Shown here piece by piece: positions 1-8,278 of a stretch of DNA of 64,000 bases. The notes below the pieces were generated by a model. It was not told the DNA's origin. It made no database searches and saw only the letters and a list, made by a program, of their open reading frames with translations. The stretch comes from Oceanobacillus oncorhynchi. Lineage in GTDB: Bacteria; Bacillota; Bacilli; Bacillales; Amphibacillaceae. Each line of letters starts with the position of its first letter. Positions within the stretch are counted from its first letter, which is position 1. The stretch lies in the NCBI RefSeq assembly GCF_000821065.1, contig NZ_CDGG01000001.1, positions 248,001 to 312,000 on the forward strand, read 5' to 3'. Position numbers and translations under genes: made by a program.

Positions 1-1
1 T

Positions 2-427
2 TTATATGATCAATGGAAGGAAATGAATAAGGACGGAAAATGGCGTTATACCTCGCCAACCCATGTAGTAGCAGCATTTTCTAAAGCCATCGACGAATTA
101 ATGGCAGAGGGAGGAATACCGGCCAGGTTCCAGCGCTATCAGCGGAATAATCAGCTGCTGCGAGAAGGTTTAGAACAGCTTGGATTCCAACCGTATATCC
201 CGGGGGAGAGACAGTCACCAATTATTACGACATTTCTATTTCCAAACGATACATTTGAATTTGCAGACTTTTATCATTATGTGAAGGAAAGAGGCTTTGT
301 ACTTTATCCAGGCAAGTTGACAGAAATAAATACATTCCGAGTAGGCAATATCGGAGAAGTCTATGAAGAGGATATAAAAAGATTATGCAATGTCATCCAA
401 CAATATATGGGAGCAGTGGTAAAATGA
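2..427 (+). CDS. phnW: 2-aminoethylphosphonate--pyruvate transaminase, C-terminal part
   Basis: This is the last ~141 codons of a PLP aminotransferase that moves the amino group of 2-aminoethylphosphonate to pyruvate, giving phosphonoacetaldehyde and alanine. The frame is open from the window edge, so the start and the PLP lysine lie upstream. The visible part shows the small C-terminal domain typical of PhnW, with the conserved stretch RYTSPTHVVAAF near its start and the end segment FVLYPGKLTEINTFRVGNIG that helps bind the substrate carboxylate and phosphonate in the family. Its stop codon overlaps the start of phnX (ATGA), so the two are translationally coupled in a phosphonate degradation operon. 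The identification rests on family motifs plus the phnX neighbour. Confidence 0.93.
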   Translation, partial: LYDQWKEMNKDGKWRYTSPTHVVAAFSKAIDELMAEGGIPARFQRYQRNNQLLREGLEQLGFQPYIPGERQSPIITTFLFPNDTFEFADFYHYVKERGFVLYPGKLTEINTFRVGNIGEVYEEDIKRLCNVIQQYMGAVVK

Positions 428-1218
428 AAAAAGTAGAAGGCATTATATTTGATTGGGCAGGGACAACGATTGATTTTGGCTGTTTTGCACCGGTACACGC
501 ATTTGTAACAGTTTTTGAAAATGCGGGCATTGAAGTTACCATAGAAGAGGCGAGAGAACCAATGGGATTAACAAAGATTGATCATATTCGGACGATGTTA
601 TCTATGCCGAGAATTACAGCATTATGGAATGAAAAGTACGGCCAGGAATTCACCGAACAAGATGTAGAGAACTTATATGTTGGTTTTGAAGCTGCTCTCT
701 TAGAAACATTAGCAATGTACACAGATCCGAAACCAGAGGTACTGGAAACGATAGAACAGTTAAGAAGTCAAGGCCTAAAAATCGGCTCTACCTCTGGCTA
801 TACGCAAAAAATGATGGATATCGTTGCTCCAGAAGCAGAGAAAAAGGGATATCATCCAGACTTTTATATGACAGCAGACGGGACAAGCGGAATGGGAAGA
901 CCATATCCATATATGATTTACCGAAATATGGAAGCATTGAAATTAACAGCAGCTGGTCATGTCGTCAAAGTGGGAGATACGATTCCGGATATCGATGAGG
1001 CGTTAAATGCTGGTGTTTGGGCTGTTGCGGTTGTTGTCGGCAGCTCAGAAATGGGACTAAGTGAAGAAGAATTTGACGCGTTATCTGAAGCGGAGCAGGA
1101 GGAATGGATTGCTCGGGTAGAGAATACCTTTATAGAGCGCGGGGCTGATTTTACGATCCGGACTATTGGTGAGCTGCCTGGGGTTATTGGGGAGATTGAA
1201 CGGCGGTTTATGGAATGA
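424..1218 (+). CDS. phnX: phosphonoacetaldehyde hydrolase (phosphonatase)
   Basis: HAD-superfamily enzyme that splits phosphonoacetaldehyde into acetaldehyde and phosphate, completing 2-aminoethylphosphonate breakdown. The start ATG at 424 overlaps the phnW stop; an upstream in-frame ATG at 385 lies inside phnW and is unlikely. In the 264-residue product the HAD loop reads FDWAGTT: Asp10 is the nucleophile and Ala12 replaces the second Asp of ordinary HAD phosphatases, a phosphonatase hallmark. Lys51 in MGLTKIDHIR is the expected Schiff-base lysine of the cap domain. VGDTIPDIDEA near residue 180 is the acidic HAD motif. Cytosolic. A strong hairpin terminator follows. Confidence 0.95.
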   Translation: MKKVEGIIFDWAGTTIDFGCFAPVHAFVTVFENAGIEVTIEEAREPMGLTKIDHIRTMLSMPRITALWNEKYGQEFTEQDVENLYVGFEAALLETLAMYTDPKPEVLETIEQLRSQGLKIGSTSGYTQKMMDIVAPEAEKKGYHPDFYMTADGTSGMGRPYPYMIYRNMEALKLTAAGHVVKVGDTIPDIDEALNAGVWAVAVVVGSSEMGLSEEEFDALSEAEQEEWIARVENTFIERGADFTIRTIGELPGVIGEIERRFME

Positions 1219-1262
1219 ATATGCTTTAGGTTTGTGATTTTTTTAAATAGAATATAAATTTT

Positions 1263-1316
1263 AAAATAGCTGTGTTTTACTTTTCTCAAAGTATGGAACA
1301 CGGCTATTTTTATATC
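1263..1316 (+). terminator. intrinsic terminator of the phn operon
   Basis: AAAATAGCTGTGTT (1263-1276) pairs with AACACGGCTATTTT (1297-1310), one G-T pair, and is followed by a T-rich run. It lies 45 bases after the phnX stop. Confidence 0.85.
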
Positions 1317-1655
1317 TCTTTTCAAAGGGACAACGGACTTTTTGCCCCGCTATTGATAATTATCATTTCAAGAAATAAATATAACTTATTTCATATTCGG
1401 CAAAAATAATTAAGAAGCTTTTACAACACGCTCCCATTCTCAGCCGTGTTATAATCAGACCAGCAAGGTGGGACTGTAACATGAATTTAGAAAAGCGGAT
1501 GAATGCGCGTTAACGTCGTTTATAAAAGCAAAATATTTATCAAATCTGATTAAACCGATATCAGAAGACGGAAGCAGTTAAAGATAATGGAGGGTGATGC
1601 TTTAGAATTGACGACCCGCATAAACCCAAAACAAAACACAGAAAGGACCTCTAAC
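1317..1655 (+). other. intergenic region with a TATAAT box and possible gene remnant
   Basis: No convincing gene is seen. A perfect TATAAT stands at 1450-1455 beside the short inverted repeat AACACG/CGTGTT (1425-1430 and 1445-1450), so a promoter for cutC may lie here, but no -35 box with good spacing is evident. Between 1480 and 1580 there are short open stretches in two frames that could be the scraps of a decayed gene; nothing recognisable is encoded. Confidence 0.35.
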
Positions 1656-2345
1656 ATGATAGAATGTATCGTTCAACATGCAGCAGATGCAAAAGAAGCT
1701 GAAAAGCTTGGTGTCACAAGATTAGAGCTGGTTTCGGCTATTGAATTAGGCGGCCTGACACCTTCTTATGGAACGGTCCACCACGTAATGAACAGCGTAG
1801 AAATACCTGTTCAAGTAATGATTAGACCGCATCCTTATGGATTTATGTATCGTGCAGAAGATAAATTGGCAATGAAAAAGGATATTTCTTTACTCTATGA
1901 GATGGGGTATAAGCGGATTGTAATTGGTGCGCTGACAGAACATAAAACAATAGATACTGTCTTTTTAGATGATTTATGCAGCCAATTCCCTGATTTGGAT
2001 GTGACGTTTCATCGTGCTTTTGATGATACTCGCAATCAAATAGAAGCTTACCGGACACTGGTACCTTATCGAAAAAATATTAAGCGAATCCTAACTTCTG
2101 GCGGTGCAGCGGATTGTACTGGCGGAAAGGATATGCTGCATGAGCTGGTTCAATTACAGAACGCGTTACAGGGTCCGAATATTTTGCCGGGAAGCGGTCT
2201 GGGAGCAGAGAATATAGCCTTCCTGCATGAGGTGATTCAAGCAAAGGAATATCATTTTGGCAGTGGTGTCAGATATAATCAGTCATTTGAAGAAGGGATG
2301 GATCAAGGAAAGATAGCGAGGATCCGGAAAGCGTTAAGCAAGTAA
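1656..2345 (+). CDS. cutC: CutC family protein
   Basis: A 229-residue TIM-barrel protein of the CutC family, historically tied to copper homeostasis although the biochemical role is unsettled. The start ATG at 1656 is preceded by GAAAGGACC at good spacing; the longer frame from 1587 has no ribosome site. Family features are visible: the N-terminal strand MIECIVQHAADAKEAEKLG, then RLELVSAIELGGLTPS, VMIRPHPYGFMY, VTFHRAFDDT in the middle, ILTSGGA and LPGSGLGAENI toward the C-terminus. Cytosolic. It is a single-gene unit between a possible promoter and a bidirectional terminator, convergent with the kinase downstream. The copper label should be treated with care. Confidence 0.9.
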   Translation: MIECIVQHAADAKEAEKLGVTRLELVSAIELGGLTPSYGTVHHVMNSVEIPVQVMIRPHPYGFMYRAEDKLAMKKDISLLYEMGYKRIVIGALTEHKTIDTVFLDDLCSQFPDLDVTFHRAFDDTRNQIEAYRTLVPYRKNIKRILTSGGAADCTGGKDMLHELVQLQNALQGPNILPGSGLGAENIAFLHEVIQAKEYHFGSGVRYNQSFEEGMDQGKIARIRKALSK

Positions 2346-2386
2346 TCATCAGCAAGCTTGGTTGAAGCTGCATGCATCATGAAATA

Positions 2387-2428
2387 AAAACGGTTAAGGC
2401 AGTTCATATCCTGTCTTAACCGTTTTTA
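2387..2428. terminator. bidirectional terminator between cutC and the PfkB kinase
   Basis: AAAACGGTTAAGGCAG (2387-2402) pairs with CTGTCTTAACCGTTTT (2411-2426) with one mismatch and has an A-run on one side and a T-run on the other, so it can end transcription from both convergent genes. Confidence 0.88.
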
Positions 2429-2448
2429 AAATATCCAATAGAAGGCGA

Positions 2449-3363
2449 TTAGATATCCATCTCCAAACCTAACTCATCTCTTCTGTTTCTCACGCTTTCC
2501 AAACTCGGGATGGAGAGTTGTCCGCCAAGGGTTTCAACAGAAATCGATGCTGTCAGCGAAGCAATCCGTACCGTATCTTTTAGCGAAAAATGATTCTCTA
2601 AGCAATAAGCAAAAGCACCGTGGAATATATCCCCTGCGCCAGTAGTATCCATTGTGTCTGCATGAAAGGCAGGAATGTGATAGATTGTATCTTCCTTTTT
2701 ATAAATAGACCCATCGCTTCCTAAGGTTATCACAATGGTATTTGGGTTGATTTTCTCCAGTTTTGAAAAAGTATCCCGCCAGGTCTCTTTATGACTCATA
2801 TCAATCGTTATTCCAGAATATTGATAGGCGAAATCCTTCGAACAGACAAGATAATCAACAGCTTCAATAATATCTAAAAGCTCCGGCTTAAACGTTCCGG
2901 CATCCATTAACGTAATAGCTTTTGGATACTTTTGAAATGCTTGAAGAGCGCATGCTTTTTCATAGCCGTCCATAAGAATCACATCGGGCGAATGGACTGA
3001 CCAATCCGGCTCATAATTTTCGAGAGGTAAGGGAGTATTTAGAATGGTTCGATGTCCATTTTCTTGGTTAACTATAATGGAGCTGATGCTGGTAGCCAGC
3101 TGATCATCTACTTTTAAAGAGGTGGTATCGACTCCGGTATTTTCTAATTGTTCTAGAATTTTCTTTCCAAATAAGTCATTTCCAATCCTGCTGATAAGAG
3201 ATGTTTTACTTCCCCAGAGTGCGCACAAGTAAGCCGCGTTTGCAGCCGGGCCTCCCATACATTCTATTCGTTCCGGAATGCGGTATTTTTGATTTTCAAC
3301 AATCGGCTTGTCGATAGGAAAAGTTATATCATAAACAGCTTGACCGATACATAGAATACTCAT
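2449..3363 (-). CDS. PfkB family carbohydrate kinase
   Basis: A 304-residue ribokinase-like sugar kinase. The start ATG at 3363 follows GGAGGGGATAAA; an in-frame extension to 3402 lacks a ribosome site. Both PfkB signatures are present: the glycine-rich GGPAANAAYL near residue 50 (sugar lid and binding) and DTTGAGDIFHGAFAYC, where Asp245 is the catalytic base and the GAGD loop forms the anion hole. The substrate cannot be told from sequence; the overall layout (IGQAVYDITFPID start, IERIECMGG) resembles bacterial sugar/nucleoside kinases of the ribokinase type. It is transcribed alone, divergent from the tartrate dehydrogenase gene and ending in the bidirectional terminator. No pathway partner lies next to it. 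Confidence 0.85.
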   Translation of the reverse strand: MSILCIGQAVYDITFPIDKPIVENQKYRIPERIECMGGPAANAAYLCALWGSKTSLISRIGNDLFGKKILEQLENTGVDTTSLKVDDQLATSISSIIVNQENGHRTILNTPLPLENYEPDWSVHSPDVILMDGYEKACALQAFQKYPKAITLMDAGTFKPELLDIIEAVDYLVCSKDFAYQYSGITIDMSHKETWRDTFSKLEKINPNTIVITLGSDGSIYKKEDTIYHIPAFHADTMDTTGAGDIFHGAFAYCLENHFSLKDTVRIASLTASISVETLGGQLSIPSLESVRNRRDELGLEMDI

Positions 3364-3518
3364 TTTATCCCCTCCATTATATAAGACGATATCTGATGGC
3401 AATTCCTTTTGTATGTCATCTTACAACAAATAAAAAAGCTGATATCTATTTATCTATATATTCTATCATCGTTCAGAGAATGTGTGGTCAGAGAAACAAG
3501 GATTATCTTATCTTTATT

Positions 3519-3533
3519 ATGTAAACGCATCCT
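3519..3533 (+). promoter_or_regulatory. cre site (CcpA operator)
   Basis: ATGTAAACGCATCCT fits the Bacillus cre consensus WTGNAANCGNWNNCW at every fixed position. It covers the -35 zone of the promoter whose extended -10 (TGGTATAAT) is at 3538-3546, so CcpA should repress the dehydrogenase gene when preferred sugars are present. Inference from motif only. Confidence 0.75.
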
Positions 3534-3537
3534 TGGG

Positions 3538-3546
3538 TGGTATAAT
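3538..3546 (+). promoter_or_regulatory. extended -10 promoter for the dehydrogenase gene
   Basis: TGGTATAAT is a TGN-TATAAT extended -10 box 110 bases upstream of the start at 3656. No good -35 box is seen, as is usual for extended -10 promoters; the cre site occupies that position. Confidence 0.65.
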
Positions 3547-3655
3547 AACTATATAACTTTTTTGAGAAGTGAAGGAATGAAAAACAGGTTTTTTCCTTGG
3601 AAAAAGCCAGGTCAAGATAAAATGAATAGATTAACGATAGGGTGGAGGGTTTTTA

Positions 3656-4735
3656 ATGAAAAAATGGAAAATAGCGCTTGTTCCAGGAGATGGAATAGGA
3701 CCGGAAGTTGTAGCAGAGGGTGTAAAAGTGCTGCAGGCCATCGAGAAGCTGGATAATACACTTTCTTTTGAATTTGAACGTTTTCCTTGGGGATGTGAGT
3801 ACTACATAGAACATCAAAAAATGATGGCGGATGATGGGATAGAGCAATTGAAAGAATTTGATGCGATTTATCTCGGAGCTGTAGGCTATCCTGGGGTTCC
3901 TGATCATATTTCACTTTGGGATTTACTATTGAAAATTCGTAAGGGTTTTGATCAATATGTGAATCTGCGCCCCGTGCGGTTATTAAATGAAGAACTGACG
4001 CCAATTAAAAATAAATCAGAGAAAGATATTGATTTCCTTGTTATCCGGGAAAATAGTGAAGGGGAATATGCCGGCGCCGGGGATTGGTTATTTAAAGGGA
4101 AAAAAGAAGAGGTTGTTTTGCAAACCGGTGTTTTTTCCCGGAAAGGGACAGAACGGATTATCCGATATGCCTTCGAGGAAGCACGTAAGCAACAAAAATC
4201 ACTGACAAGTATCAGTAAAGCGAATGCCTTGAACTATTCGATGGTTTTCTGGGATGAAGTATTTGAAGAAGTAGGGAAGGAATATCCAGATGTCAAAACA
4301 GAATCCTATTTAGTCGACGCGGCAAGTATGTTTTTTGTTATGCAGCCGGAACGTTTTGAAATTGTAGTAACCTCCAATCTGTTTGGAGATATCTTGACAG
4401 ATATCGGCGCTGCAATTACTGGCGGGATGGGGCTAGCGACAGGGGCGAATGTAAATCCGGAAAGAAATTATCCTTCCATGTTTGAGCCGGTTCATGGTTC
4501 AGCACCTGATATAGCCGGGCAAGGGATTGCTAATCCTATTGCAGCTATCTGGTCGGTTGCGCAAATGTTAGAGCATTTTGGTGAGGAAGAATGGGGAAGT
4601 GTCGTTGTTGAAACGATAAAAGAAATAATTGATGAAAAGAAAGTGCTCACACCAGATTTAGGAGGAAAGCATAGTACTTCAGAAGTTGGAGATTATTTTG
4701 TTGAGAAAATAGCGGGGAAGCTGCATCATAAGTAA
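3656..4735 (+). CDS. tartrate dehydrogenase / D-malate dehydrogenase family
   Basis: A 359-residue NAD-dependent beta-decarboxylating dehydrogenase of the isocitrate/isopropylmalate family, closest in layout to tartrate dehydrogenase/decarboxylase and D-malate dehydrogenase (B. subtilis YcsA, E. coli DmlA). Visible features: the N-terminal LVPGDGIGPEV nucleotide-fold start, LRPVRLL substrate-binding arginines around residue 103, VIRENSEGEYAGAG typical of the tartrate/D-malate clade, Lys in SISKANALNYS, the metal-binding aspartates in VTSNLFGDILTDIGAA and the NAD site FEPVHGSAPDIAGQGIANP. It likely oxidises D-malate or tartrate to pyruvate or an oxo-acid in the cytosol. The start follows GGGTGGAGGG. 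A cre site overlaps its promoter. It is monocistronic with a strong terminator. Confidence 0.87.
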   Translation: MKKWKIALVPGDGIGPEVVAEGVKVLQAIEKLDNTLSFEFERFPWGCEYYIEHQKMMADDGIEQLKEFDAIYLGAVGYPGVPDHISLWDLLLKIRKGFDQYVNLRPVRLLNEELTPIKNKSEKDIDFLVIRENSEGEYAGAGDWLFKGKKEEVVLQTGVFSRKGTERIIRYAFEEARKQQKSLTSISKANALNYSMVFWDEVFEEVGKEYPDVKTESYLVDAASMFFVMQPERFEIVVTSNLFGDILTDIGAAITGGMGLATGANVNPERNYPSMFEPVHGSAPDIAGQGIANPIAAIWSVAQMLEHFGEEEWGSVVVETIKEIIDEKKVLTPDLGGKHSTSEVGDYFVEKIAGKLHHK

Positions 4736-4870
4736 CTGGTTTAATAAGGGTAAATCGCTATCTGATTACGTATGAAGAAGTTGCTTAAGATGAGGTCTGC
4801 CTAGCTTCACATGAATGGACGATGGTGTGTTTATTTTGCAATAGAGTTAAAGAAATGGTTAAGCATAAAT

Positions 4871-4920
4871 AAAAAGAAGCTCACGGAAAATTATTATTTC
4901 AGCTGTGAGCTTCTTTTTAT
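4871..4920. terminator. bidirectional terminator
   Basis: AAAAAGAAGCTCAC (4871-4884) pairs perfectly with GTGAGCTTCTTTTT (4905-4918). It separates the convergent dehydrogenase and GltB-like genes. Confidence 0.9.
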
Positions 4921-4960
4921 TTATTTTAAACAGCACATGGAGCAGGCAGTTCGATTGGGA

Positions 4961-6562
4961 CTATAAAGTCACAGAGAAGCTTTCTTTATCAATTAATTCA
5001 TCCAGCGACCATACCCGCTGATATTCATCCTTATATTGAATATGTGATGCACGAATGTCCGTCGGAGTAGTGACGCCTGCCGCCGCGGAAATACGGAACA
5101 GGCTTTCACGAAGGGTGACCAGATAATTCAAAGCCCGATAAGCTTTTTCATCCACGACGAGAGCTTTCTGCAGCTTAGGATCGGTTGTTGCTACACCCAC
5201 GGGACAACGGTTTGTATGACAAATTTGTGCCATAATGCAGCCGACTGTAATCATAAATGCACGAGCAATCTGGACAAGGTCCGCGCCCATTCCGAGGATG
5301 ACAGCGATTCGATCAGCTGTAAAAAGTTTTCCTGATGCAATCAGTGTAACGCGGTCGCGAACGCCATATTTTTTTAACGTCTGATTAGCGATGGTGACTG
5401 CTGATTTTATAGGGAGTCCAACGCTATCAGCAAGCTCTTGGAAGGTTGCCCCTGTTCCGCCTTCGGAGCCATCTACAGTAATGAAATCCGGGCCGGCACC
5501 AGTTTCCTTCATATAACTGGCAACCTCTTCTAAATCATGGGGGCTGCCAATGACCAATTTAATGCCGACTGGAAGACCAGTATGATTCCGAATCTGTTCG
5601 ATAAAAGAGAACATGGATGGAACGTCACCGAACTCGTTAAAACGGTTTGGACTGTCAATTTCTTGGTAAGGAGCGACATTTCGTATAGAAGCGATTTCTT
5701 CTGTTACTTTCTCTGCATCGACATGCCCACCGCGAGTTTTTGCGCCTTGTGCAAGCTTTAGTTCAAAGGCTTTGACCTGTGGGATTTCGCTTTTTTCTTT
5801 CAATAAATCCCAGTTAAAAGCACCTGATTTTGTACGGACGCCAAAAAGACCGGGGCCAATTTGGGCTATGATGTCAGTATCTCCCGCTAAATGGTAATCG
5901 GAGAGCCCTCCTTCTCCCGTGTTCATCCAGGAACCGCCTGCCATGCCAATCCCCTTGGACAGAGCGGTAATTGCATTCTCTCCCAACGCTCCGTAGCTCA
6001 TTGCAGACATCCCGACCAGCCCTTTTACGCAGAAGGGCTGCCTGCAGGAAGGACCAATAACGACTGCATGTTCATCATTTAAAAGCCATGGCTGAATCCT
6101 TTGGTCCTTTAATTTTTCTTTCCGGCTCAGCAAATTATCCTCTTTCACTTCATAAACTTTGGAATCAATGATTCTTGTATTATCTGCCTCCAGTTCTTCT
6201 TGCTGTTTAGGAAACATCGCATTTTTTACATAAAAGTCCGCTTTCTCAAAATCACGGCGGGAACCAAAACCAATCATATTTTTCTGATATTTTGCTGGAA
6301 TTACCACATCACGATAATCATCGCGGGAAAATGGTTTCCCGGCAGTATCTGCATCAAATAAGTATTGTCTCAGCTCGGGACCAGCTTTTTCTGCGGTATA
6401 TCTTATTTTACCAAGCAGCGGATAGTTACGTAGAATGGCATGTTGTGACTGCCTCCTGTCCTTCCAATATATGTAGCTGAACAGTCCCAGCGGGATAACA
6501 ATAATAGCTATCACCAGAATACTCAATGCTATCAAAATAAAAGTAAGTGCAGAAAATTCCAT
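4961..6562 (-). CDS. membrane-anchored FMN-binding glutamate synthase-like protein
   Basis: A 533-residue protein made of one N-terminal membrane helix (residues ~5-30, rich in Leu/Ile/Val, followed by YIYWKDRR) and the FMN/glutamate-synthase central barrel, like B. subtilis YerD. Barrel motifs are clear: GPSCRQPFCVKGLVGMSAMSYGALG split across residues 170-195, GEGGLSDYH, KLAQGAKTRGGHV, VDGSEGGTGATFQE and the cysteine cluster CIMAQICHTNRCPVGVAT that in glutamate synthases binds the 3Fe-4S centre. The glutamine amidotransferase domain of GltB is absent, so it is not a full glutamate synthase; its reaction is unknown. ATG at 6562 sits 9-10 bases after AAGGAG; a TTG two codons earlier is an alternative start. 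Single-gene unit. Confidence 0.85.
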   Translation of the reverse strand: MEFSALTFILIALSILVIAIIVIPLGLFSYIYWKDRRQSQHAILRNYPLLGKIRYTAEKAGPELRQYLFDADTAGKPFSRDDYRDVVIPAKYQKNMIGFGSRRDFEKADFYVKNAMFPKQQEELEADNTRIIDSKVYEVKEDNLLSRKEKLKDQRIQPWLLNDEHAVVIGPSCRQPFCVKGLVGMSAMSYGALGENAITALSKGIGMAGGSWMNTGEGGLSDYHLAGDTDIIAQIGPGLFGVRTKSGAFNWDLLKEKSEIPQVKAFELKLAQGAKTRGGHVDAEKVTEEIASIRNVAPYQEIDSPNRFNEFGDVPSMFSFIEQIRNHTGLPVGIKLVIGSPHDLEEVASYMKETGAGPDFITVDGSEGGTGATFQELADSVGLPIKSAVTIANQTLKKYGVRDRVTLIASGKLFTADRIAVILGMGADLVQIARAFMITVGCIMAQICHTNRCPVGVATTDPKLQKALVVDEKAYRALNYLVTLRESLFRISAAAGVTTPTDIRASHIQYKDEYQRVWSLDELIDKESFSVTL

Positions 6563-6764
6563 TTTCAAATATCTCCTTTCACATCAAAGTATCAAACTGT
6601 ATATGTAAAACTTGATATGTGCCTATAAGATATACATACCCGTTTTGAAAATGATTACACTTTTAAAAAAACTTTTATTAATTTTTGGAAATTTATTTAT
6701 AGAAAGCATGAAGATAACATCCAATATTTAAGATTGAATTGAAAAAATATACCCCCTGTAAGCC

Positions 6765-6793
6765 TTTACAATAAATATTTTATAAATTATAAT
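6765..6793 (+). promoter_or_regulatory. sigma-A promoter of the DUF2848/TRAP operon
   Basis: TTTACA (6765-6770) and a perfect TATAAT (6788-6793) are 17 bases apart, 38 bases before the first start codon of the operon. Confidence 0.82.
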
Positions 6794-6809
6794 GTATGCA
6801 TAATACATT
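6791..6809 (+). promoter_or_regulatory. probable GntR operator
   Basis: AATGTAT-GCATA-ATACATT is a perfect 7-bp inverted repeat with a 5-bp spacer. It begins inside the -10 box and covers the likely transcription start, so a bound repressor would block initiation. The shape (TGTAT...ATACA) suits GntR/FCD regulators, and such a regulator is the last gene of this operon. Confidence 0.7.
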
Positions 6810-6830
6810 AAAGAGGTGGTAAAAGTACTT

Positions 6831-7460
6831 ATGAGTAAAAAACAGTTCTATTGTATTGGATATGCAGGCAGAGATAAAAAGAAAACTTGGGAGCATGTTG
6901 AAGAGTTAAAGAAAATAGGGGTCCCGGAACCTAAATCAGTGCCGGAGTTATATCATTTAAGCGATTACTTGATTGATAACAGTGGAGCAATCAGTGTTAT
7001 TGGTAATCAAACAAGCGGTGAAGTAGAAATAGTCCTTATATGTGATAAGGAAGGAAATTTATTTGTAACAGTTGGAAGTGACCATACGGATAGAGGTTTA
7101 GAAACGGTATCGATTCATAAATCTAAACAAGTATGTGCAAAACCAATTGCTGGTGAAAAGTGGGACTTTGAAGATGTTCAGGATGAATGGGACGATTTAG
7201 TTCTATATTCTGAAGTATTATCTGAAGGTAACTGGGTCAAGTACCAGCATGATAAAGTTTCTTCTATTATACCTTTTGAACAAATAATGGACTTTTTAAA
7301 AAGAAATGATATAGAAAGTCAAAACTATGTTGTTTACTGTGGCACGGTTCCACTTCTAAATGGTTTTATCTATGGAGATGGTTTTAGATGTGGTATTTAC
7401 AGTGAAAAGATGGATAAGACAATTGAATTAGAATATAAAGTAGAAAAGTTGAAGGTGTAA
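6831..7460 (+). CDS. DUF2848 family protein
   Basis: A 209-residue protein that I place in the DUF2848 family on the basis of the stretch VTVGSDHTDRGLE near residue 90 and overall size; family members often sit in operons with transporters and amidases and have no settled function. ATG at 6831 follows AGAGGTGG; the GTG at 6816 in the same frame would sit inside that ribosome site. No membrane segment or signal peptide is seen, so it is cytosolic. Other visible features are IGYAGRDKK at the N-terminus, IGNQTSGEVEIVL and YCGTVPLLNGFIYGDGFRCG near the C-terminus, a layout reminiscent of fumarylacetoacetate-hydrolase-like folds (inference). Its stop overlaps the next start (TAATG). Confidence 0.75.
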   Translation: MSKKQFYCIGYAGRDKKKTWEHVEELKKIGVPEPKSVPELYHLSDYLIDNSGAISVIGNQTSGEVEIVLICDKEGNLFVTVGSDHTDRGLETVSIHKSKQVCAKPIAGEKWDFEDVQDEWDDLVLYSEVLSEGNWVKYQHDKVSSIIPFEQIMDFLKRNDIESQNYVVYCGTVPLLNGFIYGDGFRCGIYSEKMDKTIELEYKVEKLKV

Positions 7461-8257
7461 TGATGAAAATAGCAGTTTTACAATTTGAAGTTGAGTTTGG
7501 AGACGTTGAAGCAAATATAGAACACGTGGAGAAGGTATTTCTAAACACAGATTTAAATGATATTGATACAGTTGTTTTACCGGAAATGTGGACGACAGGC
7601 TATGATTTAGAAAATATACAAAAGCTTGCTATGGACAACCTTGAACCGATTAAGGGGGTTATTCAAAGGCTTGCCAAAAAATATAGTGTAAATATTGTTG
7701 CTGGATCTGTAGCGAACACAAAGGGAGAAGGAGTATTAAACACCTCTTTTGTTGTTAACCGAGACGGGGAATTCATCCACGAATACTCTAAGATTCATTT
7801 AGTCCCTATGTTGAATGAACCCAAATATCTAGTAGGTGGTAAGAACAAAGCAGAGGTATTTGAGTTAGATGGAGAAAAAATGGGGGCCGTTATATGCTAT
7901 GACTTGCGTTTTCCGGAGCTATTTAGAGATTTAGCTTTAGATGGAGCTAAGATTATTTTTGTTGTTGCTGAATGGCCGATAGAGAGAACGGCTCATTGGT
8001 TAACGTTATTGCAAGCAAGGGCAATTGAAAACCAGTGTTACATTGTTGCTTCGAATATTATTGGAAAACAGCCGACAGGTACTGAGTTTGCAGGAAAATC
8101 TATCATAATTAATCCATTTGGCGAAATTATGAAACAAGCAACAAGTAATGAAGAAGAAGTATTATTGGAGCAATTAGATATGGAATATATAAATAGAATA
8201 AGAAAAGAAATACCTATTTTTGAAAGTCGCAGAACAAATTACTATAAATTTAATTAG
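7460..8257 (+). CDS. carbon-nitrogen hydrolase (nitrilase superfamily)
   Basis: A 265-residue amidase-type member of the nitrilase superfamily. The catalytic triad is complete: Glu42 in VVLPEMW, Lys111 in EYSKIHLVP and Cys146 in AVICYDLRFPE. The layout resembles omega-amidase/YafV and related short amidases, so it probably hydrolyses an amide to acid and ammonia; the substrate is unknown. It overlaps the DUF2848 gene by one base and is followed 21 bases later by the TRAP binding protein, so the imported acid, or a product of it, is the likely substrate (inference). A second ATG at 7463 directly follows the first and could also be the start. Confidence 0.88.
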   Translation: MMKIAVLQFEVEFGDVEANIEHVEKVFLNTDLNDIDTVVLPEMWTTGYDLENIQKLAMDNLEPIKGVIQRLAKKYSVNIVAGSVANTKGEGVLNTSFVVNRDGEFIHEYSKIHLVPMLNEPKYLVGGKNKAEVFELDGEKMGAVICYDLRFPELFRDLALDGAKIIFVVAEWPIERTAHWLTLLQARAIENQCYIVASNIIGKQPTGTEFAGKSIIINPFGEIMKQATSNEEEVLLEQLDMEYINRIRKEIPIFESRRTNYYKFN

Positions 8258-8278
8258 CTTGAAAAGGAGCTGTTTTTT

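Noticed and set aside
1481..1582. Short open stretches before cutC that could be a decayed gene
   Set aside because: Reading gives only about 10-35 residues in shifting frames without recognisable motif; kept as a remark only.
3409..3756. 115-codon open frame upstream of the tartrate dehydrogenase gene
   Set aside because: It crosses the cre site and promoter and overlaps the dehydrogenase gene in another frame; no ribosome site.
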